Of a stretch of 64,000 nt of DNA, positions 25,638 to 34,294 are shown in pieces (within the stretch, counting starts at the first letter, position 1; every line of letters begins with the position of its first letter). Source of the DNA: Clostridia bacterium UC5.1-1D10 (GTDB lineage Bacteria; Bacillota; Clostridia; Lachnospirales; Anaerotignaceae); the NCBI GenBank assembly GCA_001304995.1, contig BBZU01000011.1, positions 1 to 64,000 of the forward strand, read 5' to 3'. The position numbers and the translations under genes are program-made. The notes beneath the pieces are model-generated. The model had not been told where the DNA came from, did not search any database, and was given only the letters and a program-made list of their open reading frames with translations.

Positions 25638-26462
25638 TCAAAGACGTTTTTTCAGTATGCGTTTTTCCAGCAGATTGATGGCTTCGTAAAGAAGTGCCGC
25701 CAGTATGGAAAGAATGACAACACTCATGAGGACCCAGGAAAGTTTGAAAACCTGACTTCCGTAGATAATGAGGAAGCCAAGACCTGCCTGCGCCACCAGA
25801 AATTCCCCGACGATGACACCAACAAAGGAAAGGCCTACATTGATTTTCAAAGCATTGACCATACAGGGAATATTGGCAGGGAATACGACTTTTTTTAGGA
25901 TCTGCCATTTTCCGCCGCCGAAAATACGGATGAGTTTGATCTTTTCTTCATCGGTCTGCAAAAATCCGTTGAGAACAGTCATGATAGTAACAATGACAGA
26001 TGTGAGCAGTGCCACAACGATGATAGAAGTTTTGCCGTTGCCAAGCCAGACAATGATAATGGGGGCAAGGGCTGTTTTGGGCAAGGCGTTGAGAACTACC
26101 AGATAGGGCTCTGCCACATCGGAAATCATCCGATTCCACCAGAGAAGTATGGCAGTCAGTGTACCAAGGATCGTACCCAGTACAAAGCCGGCAACGGTTT
26201 CCGCCAGTGTAACGCCGATGTGTTTCCAAAGCATACCGTTTTCCGCCATTTCCACAGCTGTTGCCCAGATTTCCGTGGGCTGGCTGAACAGAAAGGCATC
26301 TACCCAGCCTTTGCGGGCAGCCACTTCCCACAAGAGGAAAAAGCCTACCAATAGCAAAATCTGTATGGTGTAGATGGTATAACGCCGCAGTTTCAGACGA
26401 CGCAGAAAGGCAGCCTGCTGGGCAGAAACGGGAGGTCGTTTGATTTCACGCCACATGGACAT
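25638..26462 (-). CDS. ABC transporter permease, NitT/TauT family
   Basis: 274 residues with six membrane helices. The cytoplasmic coupling loop is typical (D-E-E-K-I-K-L-I-R-I-F-G-G-G-K-W-Q-I-L-K-K-V-V-F-P-A). Relatives import nitrate, taurine or alkanesulfonates, or thiamine precursors. It overlaps the end of the ATPase gene by 17 bases. No substrate-binding lipoprotein gene is adjacent, so the substrate cannot be inferred. Confidence 0.9.
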   Translation of the reverse strand: MSMWREIKRPPVSAQQAAFLRRLKLRRYTIYTIQILLLVGFFLLWEVAARKGWVDAFLFSQPTEIWATAVEMAENGMLWKHIGVTLAETVAGFVLGTILGTLTAILLWWNRMISDVAEPYLVVLNALPKTALAPIIIVWLGNGKTSIIVVALLTSVIVTIMTVLNGFLQTDEEKIKLIRIFGGGKWQILKKVVFPANIPCMVNALKINVGLSFVGVIVGEFLVAQAGLGFLIIYGSQVFKLSWVLMSVVILSILAALLYEAINLLEKRILKKRL

Positions 26463-27191
26463 CCAGCTCCTTCCAGATTTGATTGAAATATTCTCGAAAT
26501 TCCGGGGCTTCCCGGGCTTTCATGGGGGTGCGGTTTTCCACGGAAAGGGAAATGGTGTGGATTTTTTCAGTCGTGCGGGACGACCGGATAACACGATGAC
26601 ACGGTCGGAAAGGCTGATGGCTTCGGAAATGTCATGGCTTACCAGAAGGGCTGTTTTTCCTTCCTTACGGATGATGGTACCGATTTCGTCTGCCACAGAC
26701 AGTCGAGTTTGATAATCCAAAGCAGAAAAAGGTTCATCCAATAGCAGAATGTCTGGACGGACGGCAAGGGTACGAATCAAGGCAGCCCGTTGACGCATGC
26801 CGCCGGAAAGTTCCGAGGGAAAACGGTCTTTGAAATCGCCCAAACCGTATTGATCCAGCATGTGATCTACAAAAGCGATATTTTCCGGCGTCAGTTTACC
26901 TTGCAGCTCCAATCCTAATTGGGCATTGCGGCGGATGGTGCGCCATTCCAGCAGATGATCTTTTTGCAGCATATAGCCAATGTTGCCGTTGACGGAAAGA
27001 CTGCCGGATGAAGGGGGAATCAGTCCTGCCAGCATGGATAATATGGAGGATTTACCGCAGCCGCTGGGGCCAACAATGGTGACAAATTCCCCTTCCTCCA
27101 CGGAAAAAGACAGGTGGGAAACGGCCTTCGTTTCGCCGCTGAGACTGTGATAACTGAGGGTGACGTCAAGCAGAGAAAGCATGGGGCGCAA
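26446..27191 (-). CDS. ABC transporter ATP-binding protein, NitT/TauT family, frameshifted near the end
   Basis: About 248 residues after correction. Walker A G-P-S-G-C-G-K-S-S at 41-49, signature L-S-G-G-M-R-Q-R at 128-135, Walker B L-L-L-D-E-P and the switch histidine in S-H-D. The uninterrupted frame ends at 26520 in a proline-rich tail; adding one base to the six-T run 26562-26567 restores a normal C-terminus and a stop overlapping the permease start, the common arrangement. Start: TTG 27191 lies eight bases after AGGAGG, whereas the first ATG (27182) would be 17 bases away, so TTG is preferred. Confidence 0.82.
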
Positions 27192-27306
27192 TGGGAAGAC
27201 CTCCTTTGCAAATTATATGTTTATACTATGGGAGCAGGGACAAAAGGTGCCTTTCCTACTGCAAAAAACTGTGGTATACTTTTGAAAAAATGAAAGAAGG
27301 GATTTT

Positions 27307-27957
27307 ATGTCACAGGAAATCAAACCAGCATTGGTTGTCATTGATATGGAAGAAGGATTTTTGAACGAAAATTCTCCGCTGTACATCAAACAAGCGGCAG
27401 ATACGGTGCCAGCACTGGCAAAGGTTATCGCAGAAGCGAGAAACAGAAAGATTCCCGTTTTCTTTGTGAACCGTATTTACCGGAAAGATGGCAGTGATGT
27501 GGAAGCGTGCCGTTATGACAACTGGCTGGCAGGGGGACGCTGTCTGGCACCTAACAGCACAGGGGACTGTTCCATCCAAGTGCCGGAAGCCTTTACACCA
27601 CAGGAAGGGGATTATACCATCATCAAACCCAGATTTTCCGCATTTTTCCAGACAGAACTGGATTTGATTCTGCGCAGACTGCGGGTGGATACGGTCATTC
27701 TGACTGGTACCACCACACCAAACTGTATCCGCGCAACCTGCTATGATGGGTTATCTCTGGACTACAATGTGGCAATCATTGAGGATTGCTGCTCTTCCAG
27801 AAGTGAAGCCGTACAGAAAGCCAATATGGAGGATATGGCGTTCATCGGCGCAACGGTATTGGATGCAGAAACCTTCCTGAAAGAAGGCGTTGTCATGAAA
27901 AACGTGGTGCAGGAAGTGAGAGATCGGGTAGAAGCAGACGAAACAGCGCCGGAATAA
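27307..27957 (+). CDS. Isochorismatase-family cysteine hydrolase
   Basis: 216 residues. The catalytic triad of the family is visible: Asp13 in V-V-I-D-M, Lys107 in I-I-K-P-R-F-S-A-F and Cys140 in T-T-P-N-C-I-R-A-T. Members hydrolyse amides or vinyl ethers (nicotinamidase, isochorismatase, N-carbamoyl compounds); the true substrate is open. An extended -10 promoter (TGG-TATACT near 27273) lies upstream. Followed after 38 bases by a phosphoesterase. Confidence 0.85.
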   Translation: MSQEIKPALVVIDMEEGFLNENSPLYIKQAADTVPALAKVIAEARNRKIPVFFVNRIYRKDGSDVEACRYDNWLAGGRCLAPNSTGDCSIQVPEAFTPQEGDYTIIKPRFSAFFQTELDLILRRLRVDTVILTGTTTPNCIRATCYDGLSLDYNVAIIEDCCSSRSEAVQKANMEDMAFIGATVLDAETFLKEGVVMKNVVQEVRDRVEADETAPE

Positions 27958-27995
27958 AGCGAAAAGTAAAATGGGGGCGGTGAAAGGAGTTTCGT

Positions 27996-28817
27996 ATGAA
28001 AAAGAAAGGAATTTTTCTGCTGGCAGGCGTGCTTGTTCTTGGCATACTGGCTTCTGCATTGCAGACCCATTTGAAAGTACAGACATACAAGCTGGAATCT
28101 TCGAAAATCACATCTCCAGTCCGTCTGGCGGTGATTACAGACCTGCACAGCACCATTTACGGTGAGAATCAGGAGAAACTGGTGGCATCATTGGAGGCGC
28201 AGAATCCGGATGCGATACTGCTGTCAGGGGATATTGCCGACGATGAAGTGCCCCATGACGGTACAAAGCAATTGCTGGATGCTATTGGAGATACATATCC
28301 TTGTTTCTATGTTTCCGGTAACCATGAGCATTGGTCAGGAGAATATGAGAAGATTGCGGAAATGATTGCTTCTTACGGTGTTACGGTGCTGGAAGGAGAA
28401 GCGACGGAACTGGATGTGAACGGAAATGTCATCCAGATTGCTGGCGTGGATGACCCGGATAAGTTTTTTGATTTTTCTGAATGGGAAAGTCAATTGGAGC
28501 AGGTAAAAGAAGAAAGAAATGACGATGATTTTACCATTCTTCTTTCTCATCGTCCAGAGCTGGTACAGTGGTATGAAGAAAGCAGCTTTGATCTGGTGGC
28601 GGCAGGCCATGCCCATGGGGGACAGATACGGATACCACTTATTTTGAATGGATTGTTTGCGCCCAATCAGGGATGGTTCCCGGATTACGCTGGTGGTATG
28701 TATCCACTGGGGGAAACCAACATGGTAGTAAGCAGAGGACTTTGCAAAAATAATCTGCCCCGTATCTGGAATCCGCCGGAAGTGGTTATGGTGGAAGTGG
28801 TGCCGGAGGAAGCCTGA
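27996..28817 (+). CDS. Membrane-anchored metallophosphoesterase
   Basis: 273 residues. An N-terminal hydrophobic segment (residues about 5-22) should anchor it with the enzyme domain outside. Calcineurin-like metal motifs in order: D-L-H (I-T-D-L-H-S-T), G-D-I-A-D (L-S-G-D), G-N-H-E (V-S-G-N-H-E-H), and G-H-A-H-G-G near the end, as in YkuE/YaeI-type phosphodiesterases. Relatives hydrolyse cyclic nucleotides or lipid-linked phosphates; substrate unknown. AAAGGAG precedes the ATG. Confidence 0.88.
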   Translation: MKKKGIFLLAGVLVLGILASALQTHLKVQTYKLESSKITSPVRLAVITDLHSTIYGENQEKLVASLEAQNPDAILLSGDIADDEVPHDGTKQLLDAIGDTYPCFYVSGNHEHWSGEYEKIAEMIASYGVTVLEGEATELDVNGNVIQIAGVDDPDKFFDFSEWESQLEQVKEERNDDDFTILLSHRPELVQWYEESSFDLVAAGHAHGGQIRIPLILNGLFAPNQGWFPDYAGGMYPLGETNMVVSRGLCKNNLPRIWNPPEVVMVEVVPEEA

Positions 28818-28862
28818 AAAAATAGCTGGAATCCTTGTATTTTAAGGAGTCCAGCTATTTTT
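28817..28862. terminator. Bidirectional terminator
   Basis: AAAATAGCTGGA pairs with TCCAGCTATTTT, with an inner ATCCTT/AAGGAG stem, flanked by an A tract and Ts. It separates the phosphoesterase (plus) from the cupin gene (minus). Confidence 0.85.
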
Positions 28863-28885
28863 GCGTTCTGATGAATGATGCAGAA

Positions 28886-29236
28886 TTATTTTGCCCAGTC
28901 GTTCACAACAAGCGCAATCAGTTCCACATCTTCGTCTGTATTGTTTTCCATGGCATGCCACTGACCTACTTCGATGAGACAAACATCGCCGGGGCGTACA
29001 GTTGTTTTGGAACCGTCATTGTCTACGAATGTGCCTTCGCCTTTGATGATGGCATAAGGTTCTGTGTTGCCTACATGCTGATGCCAGCCGATGGAGCTGT
29101 GGGGTTTCATAACCAGTCTTGCATACATTTTACCATGACCCATCAGTTCTTCTTCTGTGAGAAAATGGTGGATTTCGATGATGCCTTTGCCATCTCTGAG
29201 TCCTTCTTTGATTACAACATTCTCTTTTCTTACCAT
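28886..29236 (-). CDS. Cupin-domain protein
   Basis: 116 residues, a single small beta-barrel. Metal-ligand motif 1 is G-W-H-Q-H-V-G-N-T-E-P-Y with the usual two His and one Glu, and motif 2 is P-G-D-V-C-L-I-E-V-G-Q-W-H-A. Such proteins bind a metal and act as small dioxygenases, isomerases or sensors. It starts three bases after the stop of the radical SAM gene, so the two are one operon. Confidence 0.88.
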   Translation of the reverse strand: MVRKENVVIKEGLRDGKGIIEIHHFLTEEELMGHGKMYARLVMKPHSSIGWHQHVGNTEPYAIIKGEGTFVDNDGSKTTVRPGDVCLIEVGQWHAMENNTDEDVELIALVVNDWAK

Positions 29237-29239
29237 GGT

Positions 29240-30187
29240 TTAATTCTCCTTTCTTATTTGAAACGTTGCGGCACTTTTGACACCTGAAAGGTCAAAAAGC
29301 GGTGTGTATTCCGATGTGGCCGCAGAGCGTTTTTGCACAAATCCGTTGGTTAAGCCGATTTCCAGAAAATACTCCGTGACTTTTTCATATTCAAACGTAG
29401 TCAATTTGCGGGAAAGATTCCGAAATTCTGTGGCGTGATACATGGGGGTGTACTGGTTCAGCAGGGACACATAAGCGTCTTTTCCCAGATTTTCCCGTAT
29501 CCAGTCCAAAACCCGAAAACTGTCTTTGTATTGTCCGGGCAGAACAAGATGCCGCAGGATCAGCCCTTTTTCCATGATGCCGTTTTCATCAAACAGATCT
29601 GCTTTCGTCTGTCTGCGCATTTCCAAAATGGCTGCCGCTGTGGTTTCGGCGTAATGGGGTGCCTTGGAATACTGCACAGCAAGTGTATCATCCCAGTATT
29701 TGAAGTCAGGCAGATACACATCCACCAATCCATCCAGCATCCGTAAGCCATCCAGACTTTCGTAACCGTTGGAGTTATAGACCACAGGAATGGAAAGCCC
29801 CTGTGCTTTCGCTTTCTCCAGTGCTTCCGCAATTTGTGGGATGAAGTGGGAAGCCGATACCATATTGATGTTATGCAGTCCCCGGTTCTGCTGCTCCAGA
29901 AAGATTTCCGTCAGCCGCTCTATGGATATTTCCGCACCGAAATTCTCCTGACTGATGTCGTGGTTTTGACAAAAAACACAGCGCAGATTGCAGTGAGAGA
30001 AAAAGACAGTACCGGAACCCCTCGTGCCGCTGATGGGCGGTTCTTCCCATTGGTGAGCGGAAACCAGCGCTACTTTTGGCAGAGTGCCTGCGCCGCAAAA
30101 GCCGACTTTGCCGGACAGACGGTCAGCGCCGCAGTTTCTGGGACAAACCGTGCAGTGCTGCAAAGCCTGTTGCGTGCTCAGATTCAT
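29240..30187 (-). CDS. Radical SAM protein, PflA-like
   Basis: 315 residues. The radical SAM cluster motif is C-N-L-R-C-V-F-C at about 66-73. Before it lies a second cysteine group (C12, C15, C19, C31) that could hold an accessory iron-sulfur centre. The rest resembles the PflA-like AmmeMemoRadiSam-related family of unknown target. ATG 30187 is chosen because of GGAGC upstream; in-frame ATG 30247 lacks a site. Co-transcribed with the cupin gene. Confidence 0.85.
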   Translation of the reverse strand: MNLSTQQALQHCTVCPRNCGADRLSGKVGFCGAGTLPKVALVSAHQWEEPPISGTRGSGTVFFSHCNLRCVFCQNHDISQENFGAEISIERLTEIFLEQQNRGLHNINMVSASHFIPQIAEALEKAKAQGLSIPVVYNSNGYESLDGLRMLDGLVDVYLPDFKYWDDTLAVQYSKAPHYAETTAAAILEMRRQTKADLFDENGIMEKGLILRHLVLPGQYKDSFRVLDWIRENLGKDAYVSLLNQYTPMYHATEFRNLSRKLTTFEYEKVTEYFLEIGLTNGFVQKRSAATSEYTPLFDLSGVKSAATFQIRKEN

Positions 30188-30360
30188 GTGTTTTGGCTCC
30201 TTTCTGGTGGTTTTGTCATGTGAAACCGCCAGAGGGAGGCTGCACAAACCGACAGGCTTATTTTACCATGAATCACAATAGTTTCATATAGAAAAATGTC
30301 AATTGCCATGTTAAAATGCAGAAGAAAAGAGAATTTGGTCAAAACAAAGGGGGAAGCGGC

Positions 30361-30576
30361 ATGGAAACATACAAAACCGTTTTGAAAGAAGTTCGGGTAA
30401 GAGATGAAGTATATTGTGATTGCTGCGGCAGAAAGATTGACACAGAAGGGGAGGATTATCTCCATCTGGAAAAACAGTGGGGTTATTTTTCTCAAAAAGA
30501 CGGGGAAAATCATGTGCTGGATATTTGCGAAGAATGTTATGATAAATGGCGCAGCAGTTTTACAGGCGAAAAATAA
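30361..30576 (+). CDS. Small protein with two CxxC-type pairs (putative zinc binding)
   Basis: 71 residues, family not recognised. The cysteine pairs are C-D-C-C near residue 18 and C-E-E-C near 61, fitting a treble-clef or zinc-ribbon fold. The start at 30361 has AAGGGGG upstream; an in-frame start at 30316 does not. Acidic and probably cytosolic. A terminator follows directly. Confidence 0.6.
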   Translation: METYKTVLKEVRVRDEVYCDCCGRKIDTEGEDYLHLEKQWGYFSQKDGENHVLDICEECYDKWRSSFTGEK

Positions 30577-30583
30577 GATTTTG

Positions 30584-30606
30584 GCAGGGGGTAGCCCCTG
30601 CTTTTT
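30584..30606 (+). terminator. Terminator
   Basis: GCAGGGG pairs with CCCCTGC around a GTAG loop, followed by five Ts. Confidence 0.88.
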
Positions 30607-30815
30607 CTTTGGAGAAAAAGATGAGCCAAACAGCGTTTTTTGCAGATACATGTCAGTTTTTGCGAAAATGTTCTTTCTGTAAAGAACTTTGTTTTTCTTT
30701 TGAGATTTGGGCGTTTTTTTCTTTTCATTCCATGGAAAAAATGGTATAATTCCTATGAAAAAGGTTTGGTTCCATTCGAAACTTTTTCGATCAAATAAAA
30801 AGAGAGGGAATCATC

Positions 30816-31532
30816 ATGAAATATCTGATTGATACTCATACCCATACCATTGCCAGCGGACATGCTTACAGCACATTGGATGAAAATGTTCTTTGTGCGG
30901 CACGAAAAGGGCTGGAGGCCATTGCCATTACAGACCATGCGCCTATGATGGCACATACCACATGTCATGCCTATTTTGCCAATCTTCATGTGGTGCCCAA
31001 AGAACTTCATGGCGTACGTGTGCTGCGGGGCATTGAGCTGAATATCATGGACTTTGACGGTACAGTGGATATGGATGAGAAAATCCTTTCCCGTTTGGAT
31101 ATTGCCATTGCCAGTCTGCATACACCTTGTCTGGCACCTGGTACCAAAGAGGAAAACACAAGAGCCTGCCTGAAAGTCATGGAAAATCCTTTGGTGGATA
31201 TTCTGGGACATCCGGGAGATCCTCGTTATCCGCTGGATTATGAGCTGTTGGTGGAAAAAGCCAAAGAAACAGGCACAATTTTGGAAATCAATAACACTTC
31301 GCTCATTCCTGGTGGTTTTCGGGATGGCAGCGCGGAAAACATAGAATATATGCTGCGCCTTTGCAAAGAAGCAAAACTGCCTGTTGTGGTTGGCAGTGAT
31401 GCGCATTTTTATACCAGCATTGGTGAATTTGACCATGCGGAAGCATTGATGAAGAAAGTGGATTTCCCCAAAAGTCTGGTGCTGAACACCAGTGTGGATG
31501 GGCTCATCAGCGCTTTAAAGCGCAACAAATAA
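30816..31532 (+). CDS. PHP-domain phosphatase, YcdX-like
   Basis: 238 residues forming one PHP barrel. Metal ligands are visible in D-T-H-T-H-T (residues 6-11), T-D-H-A-P, G-H-P-G-D-P and S-D-A-H-F. The YcdX-type group are trinuclear-metal phosphatases with unclear physiological substrate. The start has AGAGAGGG upstream, and a TATAAT at 30745-30750 may be its -10 box. Confidence 0.9.
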   Translation: MKYLIDTHTHTIASGHAYSTLDENVLCAARKGLEAIAITDHAPMMAHTTCHAYFANLHVVPKELHGVRVLRGIELNIMDFDGTVDMDEKILSRLDIAIASLHTPCLAPGTKEENTRACLKVMENPLVDILGHPGDPRYPLDYELLVEKAKETGTILEINNTSLIPGGFRDGSAENIEYMLRLCKEAKLPVVVGSDAHFYTSIGEFDHAEALMKKVDFPKSLVLNTSVDGLISALKRNK

Positions 31533-31621
31533 TTTAAACAGAACGCCAAAAAAATCTTTACTTTAACACTTTAGTATGCTAATATGTAATAAGATATTGA
31601 GAGCAAAGGTGGCGTTCGGTT

Positions 31622-31948
31622 ATGAACAAAAAAATCAAAAGTGAATTAGTGGACAGGCTTTTTCAGTGTATCCTCAGCATGGAAACCGTGGAAGAATGTT
31701 ACCAGCTTTTCGAGGATTTATGCACCGTCAATGAAATACAGGCAATTGCCCAGCGTATGGAAGTAGCGGTTATGCTGAACGCAAAAAAGACTTATGTGGA
31801 AATTGCGGAAAAGACAGGGGCTTCCACAGCCACCATCAGCCGCGTGAACCGCTGCCTGCATTATGGTACAGATGGCTATAAACTTGCGATCAGCAGAGTA
31901 TATGGCGATGGTGCTCAGACGGAAGAAACGGAAGAAGCAGAACAGTAA
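31622..31948 (+). CDS. yerC: YerC/YecD-family TrpR-like DNA-binding protein
   Basis: 108 residues, all helical, with a TrpR-type helix-turn-helix (A-I-A-Q-R-M-E-V-A then Y-V-E-I-A-E-K-T-G-A-S-T-A-T-I-S-R-V-N-R). In Bacillus yerC also lies just ahead of pcrA and ligA, the same order as here. Regulatory target unknown. A GGTGG site precedes the ATG. Confidence 0.9.
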   Translation: MNKKIKSELVDRLFQCILSMETVEECYQLFEDLCTVNEIQAIAQRMEVAVMLNAKKTYVEIAEKTGASTATISRVNRCLHYGTDGYKLAISRVYGDGAQTEETEEAEQ

Positions 31949-32036
31949 CCCATAGATGAGCTTAGGAAGGGAGTTGGCACTTTCTCAGGTGTCCGCTTCC
32001 TTTTCTTTGCCAAAAAGACAGAACAGGAGTAAAAAC

Positions 32037-34273
32037 ATGATTGGATTTGAACAGTTGAACAATATGCAGCAAAAGGCGGTTATGCAGACAGAAGGCCCTG
32101 TTTTGGTGCTGGCTGGTGCCGGCAGCGGTAAGACAGGTGCTTTGACAGTCCGTATCGCTCACTTGCTGGAAACAGGTGTAAAACCCTGGAACATTCTGGC
32201 GATCACATTCACAAACAAAGCAGCGAAGGAAATGCGTGAACGTGTGGATAAACTGGTAGGTCAGGGCGCAGAAGATATCTGGATCAGCACATTCCACTCC
32301 ACCTGCGTGCGTATCCTGCGCAGAGAGATCAGCCATCTGGATTATGACGGTCAGTTTTCCATTTATGACGCAGACGATCAGGAAAAAGTCATGAAGGAAG
32401 TATTCAAACGCCTGAATATGAGCCCCATCGACAAGAGTTTTTCCGTGCGTGCAGCCATTTCTCAGATCAGCAAACAGAAAGAAGAAATGGTCAGCTGGGA
32501 GGACTACGTAAAGACCGTAGATCCTTTTGACATTAAGGGAAAACGTCTGGCAAAGGTATACCAGCTTTATCAGCAGCTGCTGAAAGAAAGCAACGCCCTG
32601 GACTTTGACGATTTGATTTATAAGACAGTGCTGCTGTTCCGTACCCATCCAGAAGTGCTGGATAAATATCAGGAACGTTTCCGTTATATCATGGTAGACG
32701 AGTACCAGGATACTAACACATCTCAGTATGAACTGGTGCACATGCTGGCGGCAAAATACCAGAATCTGTGTGTGGTAGGGGACGATGACCAGAGTATTTA
32801 TGGCTGGAGAGGCGCTAACATCCGCAATATTCTGGACTTTGAAAAAGACTTCCCTAACACAACCGTTATCAAACTGGAACAGAACTATCGTTCCACGAAA
32901 AAATTTTGGATGCGGCAAACGCAGTCATCCAGAACAATATGACCAGAAAAGAAAAATCCCTTTGGACAGAAAATGACAGCGGCAGCATCATCCACATTTA
33001 TAAAGCAGACAATGAGTATGACGAAGCACGTTATGTGGCAGAACAGATTGAGCAGCTTCAGAAAGAAGGCAAGAGCCTGAATAACTTTGCGGTGCTGTAC
33101 CGTGCCAACGCACAGTCCCGTACTGTGGAAGACCAGCTGGTGAAAAAAGGTATTCCTTATCGTCTGTTCGGCGGCGTGCGCTTCTATGAAAGAAAAGAAA
33201 TCAGAGATATTCTGTCTTATCTGAAAGTGCTGGCAAACCCTGCGGATACCATTGCTTTGCGGAGAATCATCAATGTGCCTAAACGTGGTATCGGGGATAC
33301 TTCTCTGGAAAAAGTGGTAACCTATGCCCAGAACCATGGCATGGGGCTGTATGAAGCGCTGGCACATCTGGATGATATGCCGGAACTGAAAACAAGAGCA
33401 AAGAAATTCAAAGAATTCTATGAACTTTTTGAAAGCCTGCGTCGTGATTATGAAGGCATGACAGCAGCGGAACTCATTGATGCCGTTGTAAAACGCAGTG
33501 GCTACTTGCAGCAGCTTTTGACTGAAGGCACTGACGAAGCACTGGCAAGAATCGAAAACATCGACGAATTTGTCAATAAGGCAACAGAATATGATAAACA
33601 GAATCCCGAAGCAGGTCTGGAAGGATTCCTGGAAGAAGTGGCTCTGGTGGCTGACATTGACGGATACAACGAAGGGGACGAAAGCGTGGTGCTTATGACA
33701 CTTCACAGCGCAAAAGGTCTGGAATTCCCTTATGTATTCATCATCGGCATGGAAGAAGGCATTTTCCCCGGCTACCGCGCCGTTATGTTCGGCGGCGAAA
33801 AGGAAATTGAAGAAGAACGCCGTCTGTGTTATGTAGGTATTACCCGTGCAAAAGAAGTGCTTTACATGACCCACGCAAAAAGCCGTATGCAGCATGGTCT
33901 GACACAGTACAATCCACCTTCCCGTTTCCTGAAAGAAATCCCTCAGGATCTGGTGGATATGCCTACTCGTCAGATGTCCGATATGGCGAAGAAATACGCA
34001 ATGCGGGAAAGCATGAAGGTAAGCCCTGTAACACCTACACGCAGCAAAGTAAATCCTTATGCTCAGCCTATTAAGAGAGAAATGCCTGCACCTAAGGATT
34101 TCAAACTGGATTATGAAGTAGGCGATAAAGTGCGCGCACCGAAGTACGGTATTGGCGTTGTCAAATCCATTCAGGGTGGCGGTGCAGATTTTGAAGTAGA
34201 GGTATCCTTCGGCGAAAAAGGAACCAAGAAATTTATGGCAAAACTTTCCAAGCTGATCAAAGTCAGCGAATAA
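32037..34273 (+). CDS. pcrA: ATP-dependent DNA helicase PcrA (UvrD family), frameshifted
   Basis: About 745 residues after correction, the normal PcrA length. A 3'-5' helicase essential in Firmicutes for replication restart and repair. Walker A is A-G-A-G-S-G-K-T (26-33), motif II is V-D-E-Y-Q-D-T-N, and Q-N-Y-R-S-T begins motif IV. Right after it the six-A run 32898-32903 lacks one A; with it restored the reading gives S-T-K-K-I-L-D-A-A-N-A-V-I and runs to 34273, through L-M-T-L-H-S-A-K-G-L-E-F-P and the PcrA C-terminal tudor-like domain. ATG 32037 has AGGAG seven bases upstream. Confidence 0.9.
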
Positions 34274-34294
34274 TTTTTGGGAGCGATGCGGAAT

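Noticed and set aside
31550-31600. TrpR-type operator (TTAG-TATG-CTAA) before yerC
   Set aside because: Only four-base arms, and no matching promoter spacing; too weak to annotate.
32037-34273. Two separate helicase genes instead of one pcrA
   Set aside because: The two frames overlap at a homopolymer, each lacks part of the motor, and joined they give exactly the expected PcrA motif order and length.
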